The translations under genes were made by a program, and so were the position numbers. From Aquila chrysaetos chrysaetos (Eukaryota; Chordata; Aves; Accipitriformes; Accipitridae), in assembly GCF_900496995.4 (NCBI RefSeq), contig NC_044029.1, forward strand, positions 2,108,001-2,172,000: a stretch of 64,000 nucleotides of DNA, given 5' to 3'. Shown here piece by piece: positions 1 to 38,224 of the stretch; the stretch's first letter is position 1, and every line of letters begins with the position of its first letter. The notes below the pieces were generated by a model, which searched no databases, had not been told where the DNA came from, and was given only the letters and a program-made list of their open reading frames with translations.

Positions 1-224
1 TAGCAAACTTCTCCTACGTGCCTTTTTGAAGAGGCAGATTCTTTTGTTAAACTTTGGGGAAGTCTTTCCCAATAATTGGCACTACTCGGTGCCATATCTT
101 CTCCGAAAGACATAAAATTGCCCAACAACAACTGCTAGATAATCCTCCCGCCTGAGCCGTGGCGTGAGGGAGCCAGCAGGTCGGTGGGCTTTGGGCCAAA
201 GGTACAGCTCAAGAGGGCTGAAGG

Positions 225-322
225 CGGGATGGACTGGGAGCACTACGGTTTAGTGGGCACGGAGGGTGGTTGGACTCGATGACCTTGAAGGTCTTTTCCA
301 ACCTAAATGATTCTACGATTCA
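225..322 (+). mobile_element. CR1 LINE 3'-end fragment
   Basis: The run ggttggactcgatgacctt, followed by gaaggtcttttccaacc and gattctacgattc, matches the remembered CR1 3' end in plus orientation. The 5' boundary is uncertain because the upstream 100 bp are diverged. Confidence 0.75.
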
Positions 323-495
323 CTGCGGAGAACAGCTTAGGAGACGGAAGGAATTAGCGGTGGGCTGCTCCTTGTCATAAGTAAATGTAACAGCAGCGGG
401 GGCCAGTCAGCAAGGGGCATTTTAAGCTGCTCACAGCTTTCCATGAAATTGGAATAGAGGCAGTCGCTTGGAAATAGTAAGAATGTGGGTGAGGG

Positions 496-790
496 ATGCA
501 GAAAACTACTCAGAAACGCCGTCCGCTTCCCACGCTCCGACAGTCCCTGTCACCAGCGCAGCCAACAAGGATAGGGGACAGGGATCCTGACTGCGGTTTC
601 CCTCCCGGCTCTGTCAGCGACTTTTCCCTCCGGCTCCGTCCGAGGGCGACGTTTCCCTCTGCTCTGGCGGAGCGGAGGCCGCGGCCTTCACCTTTGGCCA
701 GCCGGCGTAACGCCTCAGCCACCCGCCACGGCCCGGCTGCTTCAGCTGCTGCGGCGAGCAGGAACCTCGGCACAAAACGCCCTCCTTTCT
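496..790. promoter_or_regulatory. CpG-rich stretch, possible promoter
   Basis: About 300 bp dense in CpG (for example ggcggagcggaggccgcgg, cagccggcgtaacgcc) between AT-richer flanks. No TATA box or known exon is identified. It lies 0.7 kb before a strong plus-strand exon candidate (1515-1695). Open frames on both strands are expected in such composition. Confidence 0.4.
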
Positions 791-1514
791 AGCAAAAAAA
801 AAGGAAAAAAATCAAAATAGGGAATTTGCTAAAAAGCAAACCCTTGCTATTATTAACTCTGTGTTGCCCTGGGGTCTCACGTGCCATTCCACGAGCTAGC
901 AAGGGTCGGGAGAGGCCACACGTGAAAACGAGAAAACACAGAGTAAAGGTAAGGGTCCTGTGGAACTGCAGCTCTTTTCTGCGCTGTGCCCAAAGCATTG
1001 TAACAGGTGAAGCTGCAGCCAGCGCAGAGCGATGGGAAATGGGAAGCGAACAGCGCGGGACAGAGGATGTTGTATTCCCTTGCTGAGGGAAAACTTACCT
1101 GGGGTTACTCCCAGCTGCCTCTGCCTGCCGCACAGAGCAGCGGTACTCCACAGGAGCAACGTCGCACCCCTTCGGCTGACTGTCCTTCACTTGTTATTGT
1201 CCTTAACGTTAACGTCTTTCACGTCTAAATTCGAGTTTCACGTTAGTACTGTGGTTTTGCCTTGCCCACCATGAATCAGCAGGGACCCGTAAGCCCCTTC
1301 CATCCCCCCGCAGATTTCTACCAGCACAAACTACAGAACCGATCTCCGTCAGGAAATAGATTGGTCTCTCAGGTCATGCAGACATCTTTCTTTTGATTAT
1401 ACAAGCAGATGGGATCAAAGTCCCCTCCCTAAACCGAGAGAAAGTCCCATTCCCCTTATCTTAATTATGGCATCAGCAAGTTTCTCTGACTAATCCCCTT
1501 GCTGTTCATTACAG

Positions 1515-1695
1515 CTGTGCCCAGCAAAGAGAAAGCGCCTGGCGTGGTGCTGCTGGTGATGACTGCCAGCTTTATTGCCTACCTTAAATATTTCCTGGTT
1601 TACAAAAGTTGTTGTCTTCCTGAGGTTGGTGCTCCAAAGATTCATGAGATGCTTCTGGGCAACCACAACTCTGAGCCAACGGAGATTTATTTTTC
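1515..1695 (+). CDS. Candidate internal exon, unrecognised product
   Basis: A good branch-point/pyrimidine stretch (ctgactaatcccctt) leads to ATTACAG at 1514, and a near-consensus donor TTTTTC/GTGAGT follows at 1696. One plus-strand frame is open throughout, encoding PSKEKAPGVV, then a hydrophobic segment LLVMTASFIAYLKYFLVY that could span a membrane, and a polar tail. The other two plus-strand frames contain stops. I do not recognise the protein. A donor-like AAAG/GTAAGG at 949 downstream of the CpG-rich stretch could supply a first exon, but the phase from its ATG at 826 does not match this open frame. It could be a chance exon-like sequence or a noncoding RNA exon. Confidence 0.25.
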
Positions 1696-1739
1696 GTGAG
1701 TTCTGGTGTTTTCCTAACACATACTTAACAAAACAGCCA

Positions 1740-4700
1740 TGACCTGCTCAAAGGAGCTCTGAATTTGTTGTGCAGGTAGAACTAAGCCTAAAACAAGGAG
1801 CAAAGTAGATGCCAAAAGTTTGTACAGCCAGAGTCTGAGCACTGACTTTATTGAGCAGATAAATATGGTTATACATAAACAAATGTAGTCTGTCAGCTGC
1901 TGCAGATATCCAATACACTAATTAAATGAAGGGGGGGAACAAGTTAAATGGGTCAAGCTTTTATTATGATCAAGACTTAAAATGGTATGGTCTCAGGGAA
2001 AAATGTGTTGGCTCTTATAATGTTATCTTAAAGATAATTCAGCACGAAGAAGTACAATCTTACTACATTTCTTATATAAATTTCTTTCTTTACTTATATA
2101 ATTTTGCATATGGAAGAGCTGTAAAATGATAAGCAGTATAAACACTAAAACCAAAAAAGGTTGTGATAAAAAAGGGACTATTTTTCCTGTCACAGCTAAA
2201 CATTGTTATCAAATGGAAGTTAAGAAATAACTGATATCAGTATGTGAGTAATTAAAAGCATTTTTGCAAAGAAGCCTGCCAGACTCTCTTCTGCACGTAC
2301 ATATAGAGCTGCAGTAGTGTTAGTAGTGTTGCCTCACTAGTAGTGTTATCTAGTCCAACATAAGCATTTGGATGACATAAGTATGAGGAGGTTTTAATCT
2401 CTCCATTTATTTATTCCTGATTTCATGGGAGTTAAGCTTTGAAATGAGACCTGAGTGAACTCGCTGAACCTTGGGATGATGCAGAACATCATCTGCATCC
2501 TGTAGGTTTTTAACTCAGAAATCTAGAGAACTCCAAGTTCTTTTTCCAGGATTTGGAAGCTGATTTCTTATCCATCCTCAGCCCTCTGTCTGCATTGGCT
2601 CTTAGCTGCAACTTGCTTTCTCTTTTTCTCTTTTCCCCTTTCTCTTAACCACAAGAAATACTCACTCTTAAAATATGAATAATTAAATAACACTCTCAAA
2701 TTAAGGTCTTTAATGGAAAATGGGAAGAAAAATAAGATAATAAATCTGGTGTTTACACAATTTTCCTTAAAATAATGACTGAACTTATAGATCTCTAACT
2801 ATCTGACAACAGGAGTCAATTGGAAACATTCATGCGAAGCCATGATACATTTTGCGTGACCTTGAATTAATTTTTGCCTTGCTACTTTCAAATTAATTAT
2901 GTTACACACATGACACTCCTCCTGGCACTTTTTTAACATCTGGATGCCCTTGTTATATTTTTTACCCAAAAGTCTGTATATTCTTTTGGACTAAGTGATT
3001 ATTTCCCTGCATAAGTTTCTACTCAGGTGAATTTTCATTGTTTCTGTCATTAATTTTTCCTTTCTTACTGCAGGGAACATTTTGTTTAACTCTTACATAA
3101 GTATAAAAGGAGTATTGCTTACCATTAAACTTTTCCTAGTAGTGCGTAGAAAACATCAGGTGTCAAGGAAATAAAAGCTGCAACTTGCTTTGTTAAGAAA
3201 GATCAGTGGATAACAACACTGAACAGCATATAGCTAGGACTTACCGTACTTACTTTCTCTCCTCAGACTTAAGTTAATATTCTGTGGCCTATCTATTCTA
3301 CCATTTCACATTACGGAGAGCTGACTCTTCCTCTTTTCCAATATAAACCAAATTTTGCTTCCTTCTGCAATCAGAAAGCCATTTTCAAATCAAACTCTTG
3401 AGTGTATGAGCACTGTCTTATATTTGAAAATATGCAAAAAAATATTTTGGACATGGGGACAGAAAAATATGCAACTAATGCAATAAATGAATTTTAATCA
3501 AGCTAATATTTCTTCTTAGAAAATATCATTTGAGTTATTTGCATCCACTAGCATTAGAGCCATGACTTATTTGGAGGCAGGTTGGGATATGCCAGCTGTT
3601 TCCCTGATTGTTTAAATGTTCCAAATTCTAACATATTTTAAGAAGGCAGTTTTAGCAGAAACACCCTCGGTGATTGCACTTTCTCAGATCCCACAAGAAA
3701 AGGCTGTTGGAGCAGGTTGCAGATAGAGACATCCAGCAAAACTGGAGTTACAAAGCCTGTTTGATCCCAGCAAGTTGGCTTTATTCTTGGTCATACAGTA
3801 TTGTGGAAGACACTGTGTAGATCAAAGAGTTGATTAAGTAACAAAGATTTCCAGGAAAGAAAACTAACTTCCAACCAGTGCTGATGTTTACCCTTCATGC
3901 AATGCACCTGAACAGTTTAAACAGATGAAAAGGAAAGGGAGAAAGGCAGCCCAAACATCTGAATGCGATTGCCTGGAAAATCATTGTGGTCTGTACAGAA
4001 CTTCAACTGCTCAGAGATGATATTCTGCCTCTGGAAGCAGTTAAATTTAGAAAAGAAAGGAAGTGCTTATTTAAATGCAAAAGCTTGTCCAAATGTTTTT
4101 AAACCATTTCTTTCAGGGCATTAAATAATGCTCAAACATCCATTGAAGTCAAATTTCCACTGAACTAAATCAGTGCAGTCTCTATGCGGCTACAGAATGG
4201 TCCTGCTAAACTGAGCTCCTCACTGCATCACTTGTGACAGCTGTGGCACGTGTCTGTAACAGTGAGAAATAGCAGCTACATTCACCAGAGGGGCAACCGA
4301 GCTCTTGTGTGCCAGTTGGCCATTTCCCAAACTTTTGGGATGTTTGTAGTTCTTTGCCATAACAACAACATTCACTCCCTTTGTGTTCCTCTTAGCGAGA
4401 CAGGAAAGTTACCCTTTATCATTACCGGAAAAATGATGCTTCTTCTCAAAAAACATTACTGTTTCTGGAATAGTCCACTGTCTGGTCTTCTCTTTCCTCT
4501 CTACCAGACTATACTTACACAGATTCTTATATAAATCCTTTCATAATATGATTTTCCCTATTAAGCGTTCCTGTAGCAACTACATGCATGCTATGTGATT
4601 GGAGAGGGAGGAAGAAGCTGTTTGATTTGCACACATGCAAAGAAGTGGCCCTCTCTCTTTCGTTAAGGTGTGGTGGGTGTTGCAATGTAGTCTGACTGCA

Positions 4701-5949
4701 GCTGGTCCAGCTTTTGTGACAGACTGGTGAGAACATTTGCCTCAAGCTCCTGCCACTTAAATCCCCAAATGTTGACTATAACCTGCAAGAAAGATCTTTT
4801 CTTATACCTGTTCTAAATGTCAGTAGTGAATTAAGCAACTGTAGTCTAAACTAAGTTTAGAATTTTGAAAAAAAATATTCTTTTCTGTCCTAACAGAATA
4901 AAACTGTAAGTTTTTTTTTTTTTTGAGTGCCTTATTAATAAACTGCATTGTGTCAAGGTAGGATTGAGCTGTACTAACAATACCCCTATCATTAAATTAT
5001 CTGCTGATATCAATTTAAAAATCTTCACTGTAGTCCAATTAGGCATTCATCCATTCACCTCACTTTGCTTCTTATCCATACATACTTGTAGATTGGATTT
5101 TGCTGGGTAGAAAAGGAACCAGAGACATGAAAAGAGAACCAGCTAACTTCCTGGTCTCCCTGTTTAATTACGTTTGTAGGGAAGATAAATCATCCATGGA
5201 TTCAAATGAATGTACAAGTGTAATTCCACCCATGGTGTTCAATTGCACTTCAACAAAATAGCAAAAAGGATGTTAGAAATGTTCAAATCTCGTGTGCATC
5301 ACAGTGGCTATATATGGTACATGAGAACAATAATACTGAAGCATCACAAAGCACATTGTAGGCTAGACAGGATAGCTTGCACTTGAATTTAATGAGGCAG
5401 TAATCATAATGAAAGACAAATTAAATCACAGCTTACTGAAATTCTCCATTCTGAAAAGAGTATTAATGCCACAGTGAGTCTCTGAGTTGCAGCTAGCTGC
5501 TTGAGATGATACAGCATGCTCCACTGGTTGATTCTAAAAATGGTAGAAAAGGGCTAAAGCCACTTTATACTGTCAAACATATACCGATGACAAAAGAAGA
5601 TTGCTTTCAGACGTAGATACTCTGTTAACTCTCAAATGGTACAGGACTTCATTTGTAGCGACAGCAAGACTGAGGCATTGAAAAGTTACAGATCCAGAAC
5701 TAAAGACTTTACTCGAGTAAGTAAGCTCATTCACCTAAACGAGGACTGTTGGGGTTGAGGCCAGGAACTCTATCAGTATAATACTAGAAAAATATATTTA
5801 AATTACTTCACAATAATGAATTGAGTGAGAAATCTAATCCCACCAGGACTAAGATTTCCTTTCATAAGGATTAATAATATTGCATCACTAACGATGATTT
5901 TGTATTCAAAATTATTTCATGCCAGCACAAAATCTTCGGAGGGGGAGAA
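1740..5949. other. Intergenic AT-rich DNA, nothing recognised
   Basis: No conserved coding frame, RNA gene or mobile element could be identified. The longest open frame (4250-4534, plus) has no recognisable features and unremarkable codon use. A T-run lies at 4911-4924. Part of it may be distal 3' UTR of SLC17A8 if a polyA site near 3780 is used. Confidence 0.7.
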
Positions 5950-6639
5950 ATCTTACAAGTATCAATTTTATTGCCTTATCCAGACTTGGTGGGCTATGCA
6001 TATAAAGCTGAGTGTCAATCCATTTGAAGGAACTGTTGAAGCAACACTGTGCCATCTCTGCTACATGTTGCTCTTCTTGTAGTTGAGTGACCGTCAGTAA
6101 TTAATTACAGCCTACTGCCATAAAACTGCTTTTCTTTCAGCACGAGCTTGCAGTTTGACATGGGTTAAGCAGCCCAAATGCCAACCTACAGGAATCCTAA
6201 ACCGGTAAATCAGGGCCACTTGGGGCAGACTTTCATGCCACTGGAGCCCTAGTAATTACATATATCACTGTGGATTCACCATCTGGTACGACCTTGTCCC
6301 TTCTCTGCTCAGGAGAGATGAGGGCACTCCGTGCTCCTACAGCCGTAGGCTTGCACCAGGCAGGAGCCCTGCCAGGGCTGGTCATCTCCTAACGAGGGCA
6401 GGAGCTCCTCCCAGGGGGATACAACGGCTGAGCAAGGATTTAGTATCACTTCTCCCGGTCCCATTGTTGTTAGCCCTCTTCCATGCTATTAGAGGGGAAC
6501 TACCACCCCTTGTATCTAGCCGCATGGCCAGATGTTACACGATTGAATAAGAAAATAAATATGGATACCAGATGATTTGGGCAGCTAGGCAGAAGTGGGG
6601 ATGGGAGTAGCTGCTGTACAAACCTCACAATTTCAAGTA
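5950..6639 (-). other. SLC17A8: Probable SLC17A8 3' UTR with candidate polyA signal
   Basis: DNA following the VGLUT3 stop codon. The first canonical minus-strand AATAAA noticed is at 5967-5972, which would give a 3' UTR of about 0.7 kb. The mammalian 3' UTR is longer as recalled, so a distal site (another AATAAA occurs near 3780) is possible. No reading frame of interest. Confidence 0.4.
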
Positions 6640-33450
<26,811 letters not shown>

Positions 33451-33599
33451 TTTGTCTTTCTTCTTCAGGAAATCCCTTATGTTAACAAGCATTCACTTCT
33501 GCTGGCATAGTTCCCGATGCCAGACTGGGGAGCCTGCGCCGGTCCCCTCGGTGACCTCTGCAATAACAACCAGTTGCTCGAGAAAGGCGCGTGGAAGAC

Positions 33600-33632
33600 A
33601 AAAAAAAAAACAAAAAAAAAACAAAAAAAAAA
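33600..33632. repeat. Regular A10-11 tracts separated by single C
   Basis: Three runs of 11, 10 and 10 adenines separated by single cytosines, about one helical turn apart. On the SLC17A8 sense strand this is a T-tract array 150-180 nt before the start codon, within either the 5' UTR or the core promoter. Confidence 0.9.
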
Positions 33633-33782
33633 TCAAAACAGATCTTCCAAAGCCGGAAAGTCAGTCGAGAAGAGCTCTGGAGCGAAAGCCCCTCGGAAGC
33701 GCTCAGGCATTTGGCGATGCACTTGCAGCAGCTCCGCCGAGCATCCGCGCCGGGTCGGGTACCCGTACGGGGCAGCTGGTGC

Positions 33783-33811
33783 GGGGCTGGGGGGGCTGCG
33801 GCGGGCCGGGG
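33783..33811 (+). other. G-quadruplex motif upstream of SLC17A8
   Basis: Four G-runs (4, 7, 3 and 4 long) with loops of 2, 7 and 2 nt match the G3+N1-7 pattern. It sits on the strand opposite the SLC17A8 mRNA, about 335-360 bp upstream of the ATG and inside the CpG-rich flank. Confidence 0.6.
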
Positions 33812-35214
33812 TCCCTGGGCAGGACACGGCGGCTGCTCCCAGGGACCGAGCTCAGGCTGGCTGGCTGGGGCTCATCCTCGGTGCCTCCCTCCCTCCGTCC
33901 CTCCCAGATCCTGTGCGAGGTGGTGCTATAGTAACGGGCACAATACCTGTCCTCAAGCCACTCCACTTCATTAATAAGACCTCCTCTATGGCAAGGGCAA
34001 GAAGTTTATTAAACATTTACGAGTCCTTTCTGCAGGGAGGGAATTATTGCAAGCTACAGTTCCCATTCACTAAGTACCCCCCCCCACCCCAGTGAACCTG
34101 CTGGTTTGAACCCGGAGCCGCCTTCCCCAGCCGGGTCATTTATTATTGATGTTCCTGGGCCCAGACAGACACAGAGGTGCATTGGTGCGATGCCGTTTGA
34201 ATAAGCAACGAAAGACCAGCTATAAATTAAACGCACTGCATTTTTGAAACACGAAGTGGCTGAAAGAGGTGAACCAGTCCAACTCGGTGTGACTTCGTGA
34301 TGACAACACACTTTTCCTAGCTTGGCGGAAAGTATTTAATGAAAACGCTCATGGAAATGCAGCCTGCCAGTACTCTTGTCAAGCCTGCGCATTGGCTGGA
34401 GTCAAATGAAGAAATTCTGCTTTTGGCAAGGTCTCAGTTACTGGGTTTGGGTTATGGATGATGAGGAAATTAAAAAAAAAAAAAAAAGCAGCCCCATTTC
34501 ATATTAGTTTTGGGCTCCTGTCACCCCTTCCCTGTTCCCCGGGTGGAGGGGAAGGCAGAAACCTTCCAGTTTGTTAGAAAAACGGGGAGCTTTGCGTCTC
34601 CCACATTCCCCTTGCTCTCCCAAGGGCAGTTAAATGTCGGTGCCTGTCAGACCACCACCAGCACCACCAGCAGAAGAACTGGTTTTCCCCGGAAGGTCCC
34701 AGCTGCGAGGTGCTGTGCGGAGGGCAGGAGGGCAGGCAGTGCCCACCCACGAACCCCGGCCCCCCCCCCGCCCTACGCTTGTCCTTACCCTCCCAGGCAC
34801 GGGGGTCACGTTTTGCCCCCCTCAATTCTGTTCAGAGCGTGGTCTGCCCAGACTCTGCCGAGAGAGAGAGGGGAAAAGGAACGTGAGAAAGCGATTCCTC
34901 CAGAGAAACAAAGCAGATCGGAGTCGATTTCCCTTACGGACTCCTCATTTGGGTGTTTGAACGGGGCGAGGAGGATTGAGGGGGATGTAAATCTGGGCCA
35001 AAGCAGGGCAAGGGCTAGCCCTCCCTCCATCCCTCCCCTGGCTCCTTGCATGGGCCAGCAGTCTCTGGGTTTTCGATGCCTCCGTAATACAAACACCAAA
35101 TGTCTGGATTGTCCCAGCTCCGCTACAAGGAAGAGAATATTGGAGAAAACATTTCCTCACGGTTACGTGAGGCAGGCAAGCAGCCTGCACCGAAATCCTT
35201 TATTCCTGGTATAA

Positions 35215-35340
35215 AGAGGAGAGGAGAGGGAGAGGGAGAGGGAGAGGGAGAGGGAGAGGGAGAGGGAGAGGGAGAGGGAGAGGGAGAGGGAGAGGGAGAG
35301 GGAGAGGGAGAGAAAGAGGGAGAGAAAGAGGGAGAGGGAC
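35215..35340. repeat. GGGAGA hexanucleotide microsatellite
   Basis: GGG triplets recur every 6 bp from 35228 to 35306, giving 14 perfect GGGAGA units. Shorter runs interrupted by GAAA follow, to about 35340. Pure purine on the plus strand and pure pyrimidine (TCTCCC) on the SLC17A8 sense strand, 1.8 kb upstream of its start codon. The long LS/EG-repeat frames over it are not genes. Confidence 0.97.
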
Positions 35341-35718
35341 AGACAGGAGGGGAATATTTGGGAGCTGAGGAAGTTTTGCTTGGCTGGAGTCTCTTTTGTC
35401 GCAGAACTGGTTACAGGTTGTTTCTCATCTTTGGGTAATTCACGTGCTGTAGAGCGCTGTCGGAAAACTCCAGGCTCAACACAGCTCGGTCCCCGGTTTG
35501 TTCCAGCAGACAGTCCTCCCACAGCGAGCAGCAAGCGCGGCTAGGGCCGTGGGGCCAGCCAGCTCCCAGCACTACGGACCCGTACGCCTGTCGCAGGGCT
35601 TCTCTGGGTGTTTTTCTGTCTAGTTGGGTTGACCAGCAACTGCTCTCACTGCCGACTCAAAGACCGCCCGGTAAACCCTCCCTGCAGCACGTCTTGCTGC
35701 CCTGGGAGCAGCTGTACC

Positions 35719-35753
35719 ACCTCCTCCTCCTCCTCCTCCTCCTCCTCCTCCTC
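35719..35753. repeat. TCC trinucleotide microsatellite
   Basis: About eleven CTC/TCC units in the distal part of the CpG-rich flank of SLC17A8. Translates as Ser or Glu runs, but no gene supports it. Confidence 0.92.
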
Positions 35754-38184
35754 AGGCTCGAATCTGGCCATCTCCACCGCTGAGCGAGAGGAGGCGATTC
35801 CTCCCGGTTTCTCACTCCCGACCCCCGGCCCTGGTGCGCCCTGTCCCGTCGGGACGTGCCGGCAGCCGGAGCAGCGAGGTCGCCGCTGTGGGAGGGAGCG
35901 CAAGCCCAACACAATCACACGCATGCGGGAAAACAGGGTCTCCCATTTTCGGAGGGCACGCAGAAAACGAACTCTCGCAGGCTAACTGCCAGACATCAGA
36001 GGTAGGTATGCTTTTAGGGATGTGTACACGTAGAAGTATACAAGGAAATTGTCTTCCATTTAAACAAACGTGTATTTGCTAGCATTTGGGATAGTTTCCT
36101 GAATGCTCTTAAGGCAGCTGAACGCTTGAAACCATGTAAGAACCCAGCTCCAAACTGGAAATGGTGCAAATCCCGGTGCAAGGAATTCACCTTGGAAGAC
36201 TGGGGCTCAGGTTGGGAAGCGGTGTTCAAACCCCCCGTACCTCCCAGCAGCTGTGGAACCCAGGTTTTCAGTTTGCCCTTCTTTCTGGACTTCTGCTCCT
36301 GCTTCAGTTAAAGAGAGCACAGAGCAGGCACGAGAAAGAAGCCGTGCTTCAAATTTAGTGCTTTTTTCACTTATCCACACGTTCTCTAATGGCATTTAGC
36401 ACGGAAGCCTCAAGTCTGTCCTTCGTGCATTTGGGAATGCTTCAAGCGGCTCGCTCAGAGAGACGTCCCGCTGGCACGTCCCCTCTCGGATGGAGGGGCT
36501 CACATGAGCAATATTGCCCACCTCCCCACTAGCACAACTGTACATTTCTCACAGAGGTTTCACCTCTCCCTCCCCTTTACGCTTTGCGATCCTTCCACTG
36601 CCTGCAGTTCTGCAGCGGTGGCCCCTTTTGAAATTCACTGACCCGGTCCCTAAGCCTTAAAAGAAAAGGGTTTACTCACTCTTGCTTCCCTGCAGGGAGG
36701 CTGCTCGACAGGAGCAGTAAAACGCCTGGACTCCAAAACGCTGCTGCAGAGAGTGTCACCGCAGCTTCGCAGTGCCCGGCTCCTGCTGGGGCACCATCCG
36801 CTGGGACACCACCCAGTTCCCAGCAAGGATGGGCTGGATGAGGCCGCGGCAATCCCGACGCGACTAATCCCAGTACGTGTGTTGGAGCATCGGCTGAAGA
36901 AATCTCTTTTCCTTAACAAGACCGAACATGATAGCCCTTATGGACCCAGCTCTCATTGTTCCTACTTTTTCCTTTCCTGTTTTAACCCTATGCCTTAATT
37001 TTCTTTTGCAAAAATTAAATTACCCCCATTGTGATTCTCCTTGTCTCAGACCTTCTTAAAACACATTGTATTATGTCATATCATTGTAAGTCTGCTGCTT
37101 GCAAGCTGGAATCTAAGTCCAAGGCACAGCATGATTGGGCCTGCACTTGCAAAGAAACATTTTGCAAAATTAAAACTACTTCTGGCTCATTCAACTTGTA
37201 GTTACCGCTGAAACTACAGACTCACATCCCCCAAAGACCTCTAGTAAGGCTGTATTAAAACTGTATTTTAGAGCCAATATGGACATAAAACCAGCCTTCG
37301 AGATCTACAGCATCTGATGTCAAAGATGAAAGGGGTGACCTGGGACCCCATGTTATACAAGAGTTTGGATTAAATGATCAAAATGGTCCTTCAGGGTTTG
37401 AAATCTATGGCTTTACAACATCTGCACTTTTCCTCCATAAATGAAGATGGATCCAAAGACTTCAGGATTCTGATCTCTATTTTACTATATATGAGAACTG
37501 AGTCCTTTCCTGCCATGTCTAAATGCTGTGTTGAGTCAGCCCAAATCAATTTTTCAGATGCTATGTTTGTTTCCCTGATGTCTGTGGCAAAACCGGCATT
37601 AATTTCAAATGGTTAAAAAATTCATCTTTAGTTTCTAGTTTCTGCTTCCTGATCAGGTAGCTGATAGGAAAGCAATTTGATCACAGTTGGACAAGAAATA
37701 AAAACAGAGGCTCCTGGGATGCTAACAACAAATAAAACAATAATGGAAATAGGAATTCTTATTTATAGTTTTCCTTACTGGAAACTGCTAATTAAATGGT
37801 AATTAATTACACCTTACACAGTAAGTAGGAGGGCTTTTTAAAGCATTTCTGTGTGGAAAGCTATTATGTGAAGTACATCTGTTTCCCCTCAAAAGCGCAG
37901 AGCTTCCATATCATTGCACTAACTACTACAGATATATTTAATGCTAGAAAACTTTTTTTTATTTTCCACTTCATACAAGTAAATATATTAAGCATGAACT
38001 TCTTCAATAGAAGCTCTCTCTAAGGCAAAAAAACCCCTTCTGTATATAAAGCCAACAACCACTGTGTAAAATGTAGTTTCCTAAGTCTGATATTTTTGTG
38101 GCTAACTTTGCAAACACTCTTCACTGCTCTCCCAAAAGTGAATAGGTCTAAATGCTAAGAAAGGGTGACAATACACCTACCAGA

Positions 38185-38185
<1 letters not shown>

Positions 38186-38222
<37 letters not shown>
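38186..38222. repeat. 37-bp adenine homopolymer
   Basis: Uninterrupted run of A. No retro-copied gene or LINE/SINE sequence was recognised immediately 5' of it and no target-site duplication was found, so it is called a simple repeat. Confidence 0.95.

Positions 38223-38224
<2 letters not shown>

Larger units (their letters stand above)
33460..35950 (-). promoter_or_regulatory. SLC17A8: CpG-rich 5' flank / likely promoter of SLC17A8
   Basis: CpG density rises sharply just upstream of the VGLUT3 start codon (clearest at 33640-33900) and again in patches at 34650-34960 and 35450-35950. The surrounding DNA is AT-rich. A CpG island directly upstream of a first exon is usual for vertebrate promoters. 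No minus-strand TATA box was found near the ATG, so initiation may be dispersed, and the transcription start cannot be fixed from sequence. The stretch also holds an A-tract, a G-quadruplex motif, a GGGAGA array and a TCC array, listed separately. Open frames here in several phases are by-products of GC richness. Confidence 0.55.

Noticed and set aside
4250..4534. 94-codon plus-strand frame
   Set aside because: No motif, no splice context, AT-rich random composition.
1..6000. First exons of NR1H4, the next gene expected downstream in mammals
   Set aside because: None of the remembered NR1H4 coding sequence is present on the minus strand here.
34510..35214. 234-codon plus-strand frame
   Set aside because: Longest simple frame in the window, but low-complexity Pro/Arg/Ser composition in a CpG-rich flank, overlapping frames on both strands, and no family resemblance.
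35163..35534. Long frames with LS or EG repeats on both strands
   Set aside because: They are translations of the GGGAGA microsatellite.
38100..38222. Retro-copied gene tail suggested by the 37-A run
   Set aside because: No recognisable gene sequence 5' of the run and no target-site duplication seen.
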